Shown here piece after piece: positions 45,336-53,155 of a stretch of DNA of 64,000 nt. How positions within the stretch are numbered: position 1 is the first letter of the stretch; each line of letters starts with the position of its first letter. The notes beneath the pieces were generated by a model. It saw nothing but the letters and a program-made list of their open reading frames with translations. It did no database searches and was not told the DNA's origin. The DNA lies in the NCBI RefSeq assembly GCF_019797765.1, contig NZ_CP081862.1, forward strand, positions 2,790,001 to 2,854,000, written 5' to 3'. The DNA is from Cellulomonas sp. C5510. GTDB lineage: Bacteria > Actinomycetota > Actinomycetes > Actinomycetales > Cellulomonadaceae. The translations under genes and the position numbers were made by a program.

Positions 45336-46238
45336 GTGTCGCAGCCCGAGATCCCCACTCCGCCCTGGCTCGACGTCGCCGGGTACCCGTTCCGGCGGAC
45401 AGTGCACGACATCGCCGGGCACCGCATCCACACCGTCGACCACGGCGACGGCCCGACGCTGCTCCTGCTGCACGGCAACCCCACCTGGTCCTACGCGTGG
45501 CGCGGCGTGGTCGCGCGCCTCGGCCACCGGTTCCGCTGCGTCGCCCCCGACCTGCCGGGCTTCGGGCTCTCGCAGGCGCCGGCCGGGTTCGACGGGCGCC
45601 CGGCGTCGATCGCGACGGTGCTGGAGGGCCTCGTCGAGCGACTCGACCTGCGGGACGTGGTGCTGGTCGCGCAGGACTGGGGCGGGCCCGTGGGACTGCG
45701 GGTCGCGCAGCGGGTGCCGCACCGGTTCCGCGGGCTCGCGCTCGGCAACACCTGGGCGTGGCCCGTGACCGGGGACCGGCACTTCGAGCGCTTCTCGGCG
45801 CTCGTGGGCGGGCCGGTGGGACAGGCGCTCGCGCGGCGCGCGAACCTCGTCGTGCGCGTCATGGTGCCCCTCGGCCACCGGCTGCGGCGGCCCTCCGCCA
45901 CGGAGATGCGGCAGTACCGGTCCGTGCTCGCCACGCCGGAGCGCCGCGCCGCCACCTCCGGGCTCGCCCGGGAGATCACGGGGAGCTCCGCCTTCCTGGC
46001 CGAGGTCGAGCAGGGGCTGCCCGCGCTGCGGCACCTGCCCGCCCTGCTGCTGTGGGCGGACCGGGACATCGCGTTCCGCGGCGCCGAGCTCGAGCGCTGG
46101 CAGCGTGAGCTTCCCGGCGCGACCGTCGTCCCGCTCCCCGGCGCCGGGCACCTGCTCCAGTCCGACGCGCCGGCCGCGTTCGCCGACGCGCTCGCCGCTT
46201 GGCACGGCGCCACCCTCTCCGCGCGGGACCCGCGATGA
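45336..46238 (+). CDS. Haloalkane dehalogenase-like alpha/beta hydrolase
   Basis: This 300-residue alpha/beta hydrolase has the oxyanion segment LLLHGNPTWSYAW, with Asn near 48, and the nucleophile elbow VAQDWGGP, with Asp near 114 followed by Trp. Asp nucleophile, Trp next to it and Asn in HGNPT are the halide-stabilising pattern of haloalkane dehalogenases. An acid near 242-244 (WADRD) and His near 272 (GAGH) complete the triad. The GTG at 45336 has AGGAGG five bases upstream. Its partner HxlR gene is divergent. Epoxide hydrolases share the Asp-Trp pair but carry HGFP-type motifs, so dehalogenase is favoured; activity is untested. Confidence 0.75.
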   Translation: MSQPEIPTPPWLDVAGYPFRRTVHDIAGHRIHTVDHGDGPTLLLLHGNPTWSYAWRGVVARLGHRFRCVAPDLPGFGLSQAPAGFDGRPASIATVLEGLVERLDLRDVVLVAQDWGGPVGLRVAQRVPHRFRGLALGNTWAWPVTGDRHFERFSALVGGPVGQALARRANLVVRVMVPLGHRLRRPSATEMRQYRSVLATPERRAATSGLAREITGSSAFLAEVEQGLPALRHLPALLLWADRDIAFRGAELERWQRELPGATVVPLPGAGHLLQSDAPAAFADALAAWHGATLSARDPR

Positions 46239-46558
46239 CGGCGGACGCGGCGGCTGCCTTCGACGCGCTCGCCGCGGCCCTCGCCCCGCTGGGCGTGCGG
46301 CGGGGCCGGATGATGGGCCACCCGGTGCTCTCCGTCGAGAAGCGGATGATCGCCTGCCTGGACGACGGCGTGCTCGGCGTGCGGCTCGGGAGCGGCTCGC
46401 CGGCGCACACCGCCACGCTGGGTCGTCCCGGCGCCGCGGTGTTCAGCCCGGGCGGACGGGGGCGGGCGTTCCGGGACTGGGTCGGGCTGCCGCTGGCGGC
46501 GGTGGACCACTGGGAGGAGGCCACGCTCGAGGCGCTGCGCGCGGTCCGGGACCGGTGA
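46235..46558 (+). CDS. TfoX N-terminal domain-like small protein
   Basis: This 107-residue protein has the layout of TfoX N-terminal domain proteins: GRMMGHPVLSVEKRMIACLDDGVLGVRL, then a Gly-rich turn and RDWVGLP. The ATG at 46235 overlaps the hydrolase stop as ATGA, so it is co-translated with it. Functions of these stand-alone domains are unclear. The stop codon lies in a terminator hairpin. Confidence 0.7.
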   Translation: MTADAAAAFDALAAALAPLGVRRGRMMGHPVLSVEKRMIACLDDGVLGVRLGSGSPAHTATLGRPGAAVFSPGGRGRAFRDWVGLPLAAVDHWEEATLEALRAVRDR

Positions 46559-46580
46559 CGCGGGCGCGCCGCGTCACCGG
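46552..46580. terminator. Hairpin between TfoX-like and acyltransferase genes
   Basis: CCGGTGACGCG and CGCGTCACCGG form a perfect 11-bp stem with a 7-nt loop between convergent stop codons. Confidence 0.6.
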
Positions 46581-46581
46581 C

Positions 46582-47868
46582 TCAGGCGGCGGCGACCACG
46601 CGCCGCCGCGGCACGACCAGGCGCTCGACACCGGCCGCCGCGCGCAGGAGCACCAGCAGGACGACCGCGGCCGCCCCCAGGTACGCGGGGCGGGTGAGCC
46701 ACCAGTCCCACGTCCACGGCACCGGCAGCTCCCGCCCGACGGCCAGCAGCACCACGCCGGCGACGGCGAACACGGCCGACAGGTGCCACAGGTACAACCC
46801 CATCGACCGCGGACCGACCCAGCGCACCACCCGCGACCGGCCCGCCCACCGGGCGACCGGCTCCCGCAGCAGCAGCGCGCCCGCCACCTGCGCGACCGCG
46901 AACCCGACGACCGGGGCGGTCGGCGGCGCGAGGTTCGACACCGCCTCCCCCGGCAGCCCGATCATCGACGACGGGTAGGGCCCGACGGCGATGAGCGCGA
47001 CCGCGGCAGCGAGGCCACCGGCGGCCAGCAGAGCGAGCACGGGACGTTCCGCCCGGGCGGCCGGAGGGGCGGGCCGCAGCCGGCGCCCCGCGTGGACCAG
47101 GCCCGCGACGAACGGCACCGTCCACACCAGCAGCAGGTTCGGCCAGCCGGACACCGGCAGCTCGTCCGAGAACCGCAGCAGGTCCACCACCAGCGGCAAC
47201 GCGGCCGCCACGACCAGGACCCGCCACGCGCCCCACCGCCGCAGCGTGGCGACCAGGGTGGGGGCCAGCGCGAGCAGGGCGAGCTGCACCCCGACGAACC
47301 ACAACGGCTGGGGGACGATCCGCGCCACGCGGTCCACCGCCGCCTCCGGCACGCCGACCCGCGGCAGGACCGCGACGAGGCCGGCCCACACCGCGACCAG
47401 CACCGCCACCGGCGGAGCCATCCGCAGCAGGCGCACGCCGGCGAACCGCAGGCCCGGCACCGCGGGACCGCGCTCCAGGTCGTACCGGGCCGCCGCGCCG
47501 GCCGCGAAGAACAGCAGCGGGAGCGGCTGCAGCCACGTCAGCAGCCAGGCCGGGCCGTGGCCCAGGGCGTTGCCCACCTCGAGCGTCCCGCCGTCCCACA
47601 CGGCCTCGAGCATCAGCCAGTGCAGCGCCACCACCACGAGGATGCCGACCGCCCGCACCGCGTCGACGAAGCCGTCACGTCCGCGACGGCGCGCACCCGC
47701 CGGCACCGCTGGGGTGAGGACGTTCGTCTCGCCGGCGGCGGCGCCGACCAGGGGCCGGCTCCGGGTGAGGCTCCCGTCCCGGCGGAGGGCGCCGTGCGGC
47801 AGGTCCCGCGACGGAGGACCGGCCGGCGCGGGCGCGGTGGTCGGACGGGACGGCAGGACGGTCGACAT
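46582..47868 (-). CDS. Acyltransferase family (type 3) membrane protein
   Basis: This 428-residue protein has a cytoplasmic head of about 65 residues, then about ten membrane segments. The start FVDAVRAVGILVVVALHW, with His near the end of the first helix, is typical of acyltransferase 3 proteins (OatA/NodX group), which O-acylate surface sugars or lipids. No extracellular SGNH domain is attached. The ATG at 47868 has GGGAG seven bases upstream. Its 5' region carries GGGGGTTGTCCCCC, the same 14-mer as upstream of the two-component system at 49-51 kb. The acceptor is unknown. Confidence 0.8.
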   Translation of the reverse strand: MSTVLPSRPTTAPAPAGPPSRDLPHGALRRDGSLTRSRPLVGAAAGETNVLTPAVPAGARRRGRDGFVDAVRAVGILVVVALHWLMLEAVWDGGTLEVGNALGHGPAWLLTWLQPLPLLFFAAGAAARYDLERGPAVPGLRFAGVRLLRMAPPVAVLVAVWAGLVAVLPRVGVPEAAVDRVARIVPQPLWFVGVQLALLALAPTLVATLRRWGAWRVLVVAAALPLVVDLLRFSDELPVSGWPNLLLVWTVPFVAGLVHAGRRLRPAPPAARAERPVLALLAAGGLAAAVALIAVGPYPSSMIGLPGEAVSNLAPPTAPVVGFAVAQVAGALLLREPVARWAGRSRVVRWVGPRSMGLYLWHLSAVFAVAGVVLLAVGRELPVPWTWDWWLTRPAYLGAAAVVLLVLLRAAAGVERLVVPRRRVVAAA

Positions 47869-47964
47869 GGCAGCGCTCCCGGGGCAACCGCGCAGCGGGC
47901 GCGGACGCCCGGCTGTCGGGCGCACCACCAGCCTGGCGAGCGGAGCCGCAGGTCAGAACGGGTC

Positions 47965-48018
47965 CGTCCCCCGGGGACGGCGCACCTTGTCCCCCGGCCG
48001 GAGCGGGGGTTGTCCCCC
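47965..48018. promoter_or_regulatory. Cluster of GGGGAC motifs upstream of the acyltransferase
   Basis: Three related sites occur: GTCCCCCGGGGAC (about 47967-47979), TTGTCCCCC (47987-47995) and GGGGGTTGTCCCCC (48005-48018). The last is identical to a site upstream of the histidine kinase gene. These may be response-regulator binding sites. Confidence 0.45.
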
Positions 48019-48035
48019 GCCCCGATCCCTTCCGG

Positions 48036-48782
48036 TCAGGCGGGCGGCTGGGGCCCCGGGGTGCGCCCGGGGGCGTCCGAGGGGTCGACGGGGGCAGGCG
48101 TCTCCGGCGTGGCCGCGGTCGGCCCGGCGGCCGGCGGTGCGTACGCCGGAGCGCCCCAGCCCTCCGACGGAGCGGCCGAACCGGGGTGCGCGTCGGACGA
48201 CGGCGCGGTTCCCGTCGGAGCGGCGGACGGCTGACCCGGGTGCACCGGAGCCGGCTGGCCGCCGGACGGCTGACCGGGCTGCGCCGGGTACCCCGCGGGT
48301 GGGTAGGCGGCGCCCGCGCCGGGGTACGCCGGGGCGCCGGGGTACACCGAGGCGCCGGAGTACACCGGGGCGCCGGGGTACACCGAGGCGCCGGGGTACA
48401 CCGGGGAGCCGGGGTAGGCACCCGGACCGGGAGATGTACCGGGGCCGGGAGGGACCGGGGCACCGGCGTAGGCACCGGGGTACGCGCTGGGACCGGACTG
48501 CCCCTCCGGTCCGCCGTACGGCGACGGCGGCGCCGGCCGCGCGGCAGGGCCGGGCACCTGCCCGCGCTGCAGAGCGCCGACGACGAACCCACCGGCCGCC
48601 ATCGCGGCCCCGAGCGCCGTGAGCACGGAGGAGGCCACCACGGCGAACCGGTACGTCCACCCGATGCCGTATCCGAAGCCGTGACCGAACAGGATCGTCT
48701 GGGTCGCGAGCTCGCCGAGGGCGCCGAGCGCGAGGACGCCGACCCCCGTCCAGAGGAGCTGCGTCGCTGTCATCCGAGGCAC
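48036..48782 (-). CDS. Small membrane protein with Pro/Gly/Tyr-rich tail
   Basis: This 248-residue protein has two hydrophobic segments in the first 70 residues (LLWTGVGVLALGALGEL and VVASSVLTALGAAMAAGGFVVG). A long tail with hexapeptide repeats of the YPGAPV/YPGASV type follows. No enzymatic motif is seen. The start could be GTG at 48782, which a leaderless TAGCGT box six bases away supports, or ATG at 48773. The tail style resembles the head of the membrane protein at 14 kb. Function unknown. Confidence 0.6.
   Translation of the reverse strand: MPRMTATQLLWTGVGVLALGALGELATQTILFGHGFGYGIGWTYRFAVVASSVLTALGAAMAAGGFVVGALQRGQVPGPAARPAPPSPYGGPEGQSGPSAYPGAYAGAPVPPGPGTSPGPGAYPGSPVYPGASVYPGAPVYSGASVYPGAPAYPGAGAAYPPAGYPAQPGQPSGGQPAPVHPGQPSAAPTGTAPSSDAHPGSAAPSEGWGAPAYAPPAAGPTAATPETPAPVDPSDAPGRTPGPQPPA
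48318..48419. repeat. 18-bp tandem repeats in coding sequence
   Basis: Five and a half units of GCCGGGGTACACCGAGGC type encode YPGA-containing hexapeptides on the minus strand. Confidence 0.85.
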
Positions 48783-48788
48783 CCCCCG

Positions 48789-48794
48789 ACGCTA
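48789..48794 (-). promoter_or_regulatory. Candidate -10 box for the small membrane protein
   Basis: On the minus strand TAGCGT lies six bases before the GTG at 48782, the leaderless spacing seen at several other genes here. Confidence 0.4.
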
Positions 48795-48842
48795 TCCCCA
48801 CCCGTCCCACCCGTCCGCGGTTCGCGCCCCTCCCGCGCCACC

Positions 48843-49080
48843 CCGTTCGGAGGCTCCCACCGCGCTCGGAGGTGTCTGCGCGTCATCGTGGTGCTCCGCG
48901 GACCACCACGATCACCCGTCGGAGCCTCCGACGGGTGCGAGGTCCGAGCCCGATCCGCTCGACGCTCCGCGATCCACTCACGCTCCGTTCGGAGGCTCCC
49001 ACCGCGCTCGGAGGTGTCCGCGCGTCATCGTGGTGCCCCGCGGACCACCACGATCACCCGTCGGAGCCTCCGACGGGTGC
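48843..49080. repeat. Two 96-bp direct repeats with internal hairpins
   Basis: Copies at 48843-48938 and 48985-49080 differ at only two positions and are 46 bp apart. Each contains ATCGTGGTG pairing with CACCACGAT and a 21-bp palindrome CCCGTCGGAG-C-CTCCGACGGG. CGGAGGCTCC near the left end is the reverse complement of GGAGCCTCCG near the right end. The element lies in the 377-bp gap between a membrane protein and a response regulator. No gene is visible in the gap. The rest (49081-49150) is a G-rich, GGGGGTGC-type simple repeat. Confidence 0.85.
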
Positions 49081-49159
49081 AAGGGGGTGCGGGAGGAGGG
49101 GGTGCACGGGGTGCACGGAGTGCGGGAGGGGGTGCGGGAGGGGGTGCGGGAGGAGGGGG

Positions 49160-49825
49160 TCAGGGGGTCAGGTGGAGGTGGCGGAGGACGGCCAGGACGC
49201 GGCGGTGGTCGCCGGCGTCGGGGGCCAGGCCGAGCTTGCCGAAGATCGACGTGACGTGCTTCTCGACGGCACCGTAGGACAGCACGAGGGCGTCGGCGAT
49301 CGCGCCGTTGGACCGGCCCTGCGCCATGAGGGCGAGCACCTCCTGCTCGCGGGGTGTCAGCCGTGCGATGCCCGGGTCGACGCGGGCGGCGCCCATGAGC
49401 TGGCTGACGACCTCGGGGTCGAGGACGGTGCGCCCGGCGGCGATGCGCTCGAGGGCGTCGAGGAACTCCCCCACGTCCGCGACCCGGTCCTTGAGCAGGT
49501 AGCCGACGCCGCGGGCGTCCCCGCCGAACAGCTGGGCCGCATACCGCGTCTCGACGTACTGCGAGAACAGCAGCACGCCGACCCCGGGGTGCGCGCCGCG
49601 CAGCGCGAGGGCGGCCCGCAGCCCCTCGTCGGTGAACCCCGGGGGCATCCGGACGTCGACCACCGCGACGTCGGGCGCCCCGCCGGAGGCGGCGAGCAGC
49701 GCGACCTCCCGCACCAGGGCGTCGCCGTCGCCGACGGCCGCGAGCACCTCGTGGCCCCGGCGGGTCAGCAGCGCGGCGAGGCCGTCGCGCAGGATCACGG
49801 AGTCCTCGGCGATCACGACCCGCAC
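49160..49825 (-). CDS. NarL/LuxR-type response regulator
   Basis: This 221-residue regulator has a receiver domain (VVIAEDSVILRDGL; phospho-acceptor Asp in VAVVDVRMPP; Lys in YLLKDRV) and a LuxR helix-turn-helix (LTPREQEVLALMAQGRSNGAIADALVLS). The GTG at 49825 gives the standard start. It follows the sensor kinase by 43 bp on the same strand, so the two form one operon. Shared GGGGGTTGTCCCCC motifs upstream of the kinase and of the acyltransferase are candidate targets. Confidence 0.9.
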   Translation of the reverse strand: MRVVIAEDSVILRDGLAALLTRRGHEVLAAVGDGDALVREVALLAASGGAPDVAVVDVRMPPGFTDEGLRAALALRGAHPGVGVLLFSQYVETRYAAQLFGGDARGVGYLLKDRVADVGEFLDALERIAAGRTVLDPEVVSQLMGAARVDPGIARLTPREQEVLALMAQGRSNGAIADALVLSYGAVEKHVTSIFGKLGLAPDAGDHRRVLAVLRHLHLTP

Positions 49826-49868
49826 GACGCCCCCTCCCTGGTCCGCGGCGGGACGAGGGCGCGGGCCG

Positions 49869-51224
49869 TCATGGGGTCACGCTCAGCGGCAGGTGCACGG
49901 TGACCACCGTAGGCCCGCCGGCGGGGCTGTCGACGTCCACCGACCCGTCCACCGTCGCGACCCGGTCGGACAGGCCCGCCAGCCCGGAACCGCCGGAGGC
50001 ACCGGGCAGCGCGAACCGCGCCCCGCCGCAGCCGTCGTCGCGCACCCGCACCCGCAGCGCGCCGTCGACGACGTCGGCGCGGACGGAGGCGGCGGTGGCA
50101 CCGGAGTGCCGCACGACGTTCGTCAGCAGCTCCGCGACGGCGAAGTACGCGATGGTCTCGACCTCGGGCGCGGGGCGGCCGGGGAGGTCGACCTCGACCG
50201 CGACGGGCACCGGGCACCGGGAGGCGAGCGTCGCCAGCGCGACCGCGAGCCCGTCGTCGAGCGCCGGCGGGTGGATGCCGCGGGCGATGTCCCGGAGCTC
50301 GACGAGGGTGTCCTTGAGGGCACCGTGCGCCTCGTCGAGCAGTCCGAGCGCCTCAGCGCCGTCGGGGTCCGCGCCGGCACCCGCCAGCCGCTCGCGGGCG
50401 TCCCCGATCTGCATCGCGACGGCGACGAGCCGCGCCTGCGTGCCGTCGTGCAGGTCCCGCTCGATGCGGCGCAGCCGGGCGTCGGCGTCCGTGACGGCGG
50501 CCCCGCGGCTCTGCTCGAGGAACTGCACCCGGAGGCTCGCGGCGCTCGGCCCGAGAAGCGCGGCGCTGAGCAGCCGGAACAGGTGCCCGAACGCGAGCGT
50601 CATCCGGTGCCACACCAGCAGCGCCACGAGCCCGATCGCGATGAGGATCCACTGCCGCAGCGGAGTGTCGACGAAGTAGCCGTCGGCCAGCTGGGCCCCG
50701 CGGTGCATCCGGCCGTCCGGGCCCTCCTGGGCGGGGAGCCAGCGGTACCAGAACCAGTGCGTGGTGCCTCCGAGCGCGATCGCGAGGAACGCCACGGAGA
50801 CGCTGAACGACACGACGGCGAGCGGCAGGGACAGGGCACCGAAGGCCAGCGCACGCCACCCCGCACCGTCGCCGAGCAGCGCGCCCGCACGGCGCCAGAA
50901 GCCGCGCACCCTGCGGCGGGGCAGCGGTGGCGCCACCGCGACGCCGAGCATCCCCCGGGCCATCCCCCGGTAGAGCCCGCCCCACGCGCGGCCCGCGACG
51001 ACGACCCAGCCGGCGACGAACAGCCCGAGCACGGTCACCGCCAGCGACGGCGGCAGCACGACCGCGAGCACCGCGTGCGCGAACGCGAACGGCGCGAGCA
51101 GCAGCGCCAGCGCGAGGTACCCCGTCTCGCGCCACGTCCTGGCCATCACCCCCGGGCGCCAGAGCGCGCCTCGGGCGAGCTCGGCGGTGCGGGAGACCGG
51201 AGCGGTCGGCTGGCTGGTGGACAT
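49869..51224 (-). CDS. Sensor histidine kinase, HisKA_3 type
   Basis: This 451-residue membrane kinase has several hydrophobic segments in the first 240 residues with no large extracellular domain, so it may sense a membrane or cell-wall signal. The dimerisation motif RRIERDLHDGTQARLVAVA carries the phospho-acceptor His, and the ATPase domain has ELLTNVVRHSGAT and DDGCGG boxes. This is the NarL-partner type. The ATG at 51224 has AGGAG ten bases upstream. It is the first gene of the kinase-regulator operon. Confidence 0.88.
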   Translation of the reverse strand: MSTSQPTAPVSRTAELARGALWRPGVMARTWRETGYLALALLLAPFAFAHAVLAVVLPPSLAVTVLGLFVAGWVVVAGRAWGGLYRGMARGMLGVAVAPPLPRRRVRGFWRRAGALLGDGAGWRALAFGALSLPLAVVSFSVSVAFLAIALGGTTHWFWYRWLPAQEGPDGRMHRGAQLADGYFVDTPLRQWILIAIGLVALLVWHRMTLAFGHLFRLLSAALLGPSAASLRVQFLEQSRGAAVTDADARLRRIERDLHDGTQARLVAVAMQIGDARERLAGAGADPDGAEALGLLDEAHGALKDTLVELRDIARGIHPPALDDGLAVALATLASRCPVPVAVEVDLPGRPAPEVETIAYFAVAELLTNVVRHSGATAASVRADVVDGALRVRVRDDGCGGARFALPGASGGSGLAGLSDRVATVDGSVDVDSPAGGPTVVTVHLPLSVTP

Positions 51225-51826
51225 CGGTGCGGGTGCTCCTCGTGTGCGGGGCGGGTCGTGCGCCGGGCGGGTCGTGGACCGGCCCGTGCCGGGCCGGTCG
51301 CGCCGCCGGCTGGACCGTCGGCGGCGGGGCGCCGTCGACGCCCCATCGTCCCGCGTCGGCCCTCCCGCGCGGCACCCGGTGCGCCCGCCGGTCCCCCCGG
51401 GGGTTGTCCCCCGATCGGGGCGCGGGTGCACCCGGCGGGCGACCCGCCCAGGTCACAACCCCATAACGATCCAAGAATCGGTAAAGTCGCAGGTCAGCAC
51501 ACATGCGTCCGACGCCGGTCGTCCCAGGATCCACCGGATGAGCACGTCCTCGCCTCGACTCCGCCGCCGACATGGGGCACGGTGGAGCACGACCAGATCG
51601 ACGATCGGTCGGTGCGTGACGCCCTCACCGGGGTCCCCGCAGCGCCCCTCACCGGGCCGCCGCAGCGGGGCCCGTGGAGCGCCGCCGCCGCGCAGCCCCC
51701 GCACCTGCCGGGGACCCGCGCGGCCACCGGCCGCCGACGTGCCCGCTCCGCCCCCCGGAGCGTGCCCGCCCGGGCTCACGAGGCCCGCCGAGGCGGGGTG
51801 CGCGTCATGAGAGACGAGGTGGATGT
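51225..51826. other. Long intergenic region with two promoters
   Basis: The region separates divergent kinase and glycine betaine transporter genes. It holds the kinase-side motif at 51399-51412, an unusually A/T-rich patch (51465-51490) with a TAAAGT box at 51482 that may serve the transporter operon, and a possible small ORF at 51582-51830. Between these I see no other gene. Confidence 0.5.
51399..51412. promoter_or_regulatory. GGGGGTTGTCCCCC motif upstream of the kinase gene
   Basis: This 14-mer is identical to 48005-48018 and in the same orientation relative to the downstream gene. It lies about 175-188 bp upstream of the kinase start. Confidence 0.45.
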
Positions 51827-51830
51827 GTGA
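51582..51830 (+). CDS. Possible 82-residue leader protein of the betaine transporter operon
   Basis: A GTG-started frame (VEHDQIDDRSVRDALTG...) of 82 codons ends at TGA 51828-51830 and overlaps the transporter ATPase start as GTGA. About nine in ten third codon positions are G or C, and the first third has a mixed, protein-like composition; the rest is Pro/Arg-rich. No strong ribosome-binding site precedes it. It may be a coupled leader or merely an open frame. Confidence 0.35.
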   Translation: MEHDQIDDRSVRDALTGVPAAPLTGPPQRGPWSAAAAQPPHLPGTRAATGRRRARSAPRSVPARAHEARRGGVRVMRDEVDV

Positions 51831-53155
51831 CCGGACTGCGCGTCGAGGGCGTGTACAAGGTGTTCGGGCGACGACCCGGCGAGGCCGTGAAGCGGCTGAG
51901 GGACGGTGCGTCCCGCGACGACGTGCGCCCCTGGGGCACGGCGGCGGTGATCGACGCCGACCTGGAGATCCGGGCCGGCGAGACGTTCGTCGTCATGGGC
52001 CTGTCGGGCTCCGGCAAGTCGACGCTGATCCGCATGCTGAACGGGCTGCTGAAGCCCACAGCGGGCCGCGTGCTGCTGGACGACGACGACCTGGGCGCCG
52101 TCAGCCCGGCCCAGCTCCGCAGCATCCGGCAGCGCAAGGTGAGCATGGTGTTCCAGCACTTCGCGCTGCTGCCCCACCGCACGGTGCGGGACAACGCCGC
52201 GTACCCGCTCGCGCTCCAGGGTGTGGACCGGGAGCAGAGCCGTGCCCGCGCCGACGAGGCGCTGGCGATGGTCGGCCTGGACCAGTGGGGCGACTCGCTC
52301 CCCCACGAGCTGTCGGGCGGCATGCGGCAGCGCGTCGGCCTGGCGCGCGCCCTGGCCGCCGACACCGACGTGCTGCTCATGGACGAAGCGTTCTCCGCCC
52401 TGGACCCGCTGATCCGCCGTGAGATGCAGGACCAGCTCCTGGAGCTGCAGCAGTCGCTCGGCAAGACGATCGTGTTCATCACCCACGACCTCAACGAGGC
52501 CATGTACCTGGGCGACCGCATCGCGATGATGCGCGACGGCCGGGTCGTGCAGGTCGGCACGAGCGAGCAGATCCTGTCCGCGCCGGCCGACGACTACGTC
52601 GCGCAGTTCATCGCCGACGTGGACCGCACCCGGGTGCTCACCGCCTCGTCGGTGATGCGGCGCCCGGCCGCCGTGGCGTTCGCCGCCGGCGGCCCCCGCC
52701 TCGCGCTGCGGACGATGCGCGACGCGCAGGTCGCCGCGGCGTACGTGGTGGACCGGTCCCGCGTGCTGCACGGCATCGTGCGCGACGCCGACGCGGTGGA
52801 GGCGACCCGCGCGGGCCGCGAGACGCTCGACGGCGTGATCGACACGAGCCTCACGTCGGTCTCGGTCGACACGCCGCTGGCCGAGGTGTTCGCCCCCGCG
52901 GCCGAGTCGCCGCTGCCCGTGCCGGTCACCGACGACAAGGGCCGCCTGGTCGGGGTGATCCCCCGGGCGACCCTGCTCGAGGCGATGGTCCCGGCCGACA
53001 CCGGCACCCCGCCCCGGGGCACGCCGACCGCCGACCAGCGCCAGGCGGCGCCGGGGGCCGCCCCTGACGAGACAGGCGGCTCCCCCGAGGCGCCCGCCGA
53101 CGCCACCACCGCCGCCCCCTCCGCGGGCCGCCACGACGAGGAGGTGACCGCGTGA
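51827..53155 (+). CDS. proV: Glycine betaine/proline ABC transporter ATPase with CBS region
   Basis: This 442-residue ATPase of the ProV/OpuAA family has Walker A GLSGSGKST, Q-loop FQHFALLPHRTV, signature ELSGGMRQRVGLARAL, Walker B VLLMDEAFSALDP and H-loop FITHD. A C-terminal region (about 285-400) with paired CBS-like motifs may sense ionic strength, as in OpuA. A Pro/Ala-rich tail of about 45 residues follows. The GTG at 51827 is preceded by GAGGTGG. It is followed by proW with a GTGA overlap and then the binding protein. Osmoprotectant uptake is expected. Confidence 0.92.
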   Translation: MTGLRVEGVYKVFGRRPGEAVKRLRDGASRDDVRPWGTAAVIDADLEIRAGETFVVMGLSGSGKSTLIRMLNGLLKPTAGRVLLDDDDLGAVSPAQLRSIRQRKVSMVFQHFALLPHRTVRDNAAYPLALQGVDREQSRARADEALAMVGLDQWGDSLPHELSGGMRQRVGLARALAADTDVLLMDEAFSALDPLIRREMQDQLLELQQSLGKTIVFITHDLNEAMYLGDRIAMMRDGRVVQVGTSEQILSAPADDYVAQFIADVDRTRVLTASSVMRRPAAVAFAAGGPRLALRTMRDAQVAAAYVVDRSRVLHGIVRDADAVEATRAGRETLDGVIDTSLTSVSVDTPLAEVFAPAAESPLPVPVTDDKGRLVGVIPRATLLEAMVPADTGTPPRGTPTADQRQAAPGAAPDETGGSPEAPADATTAAPSAGRHDEEVTA

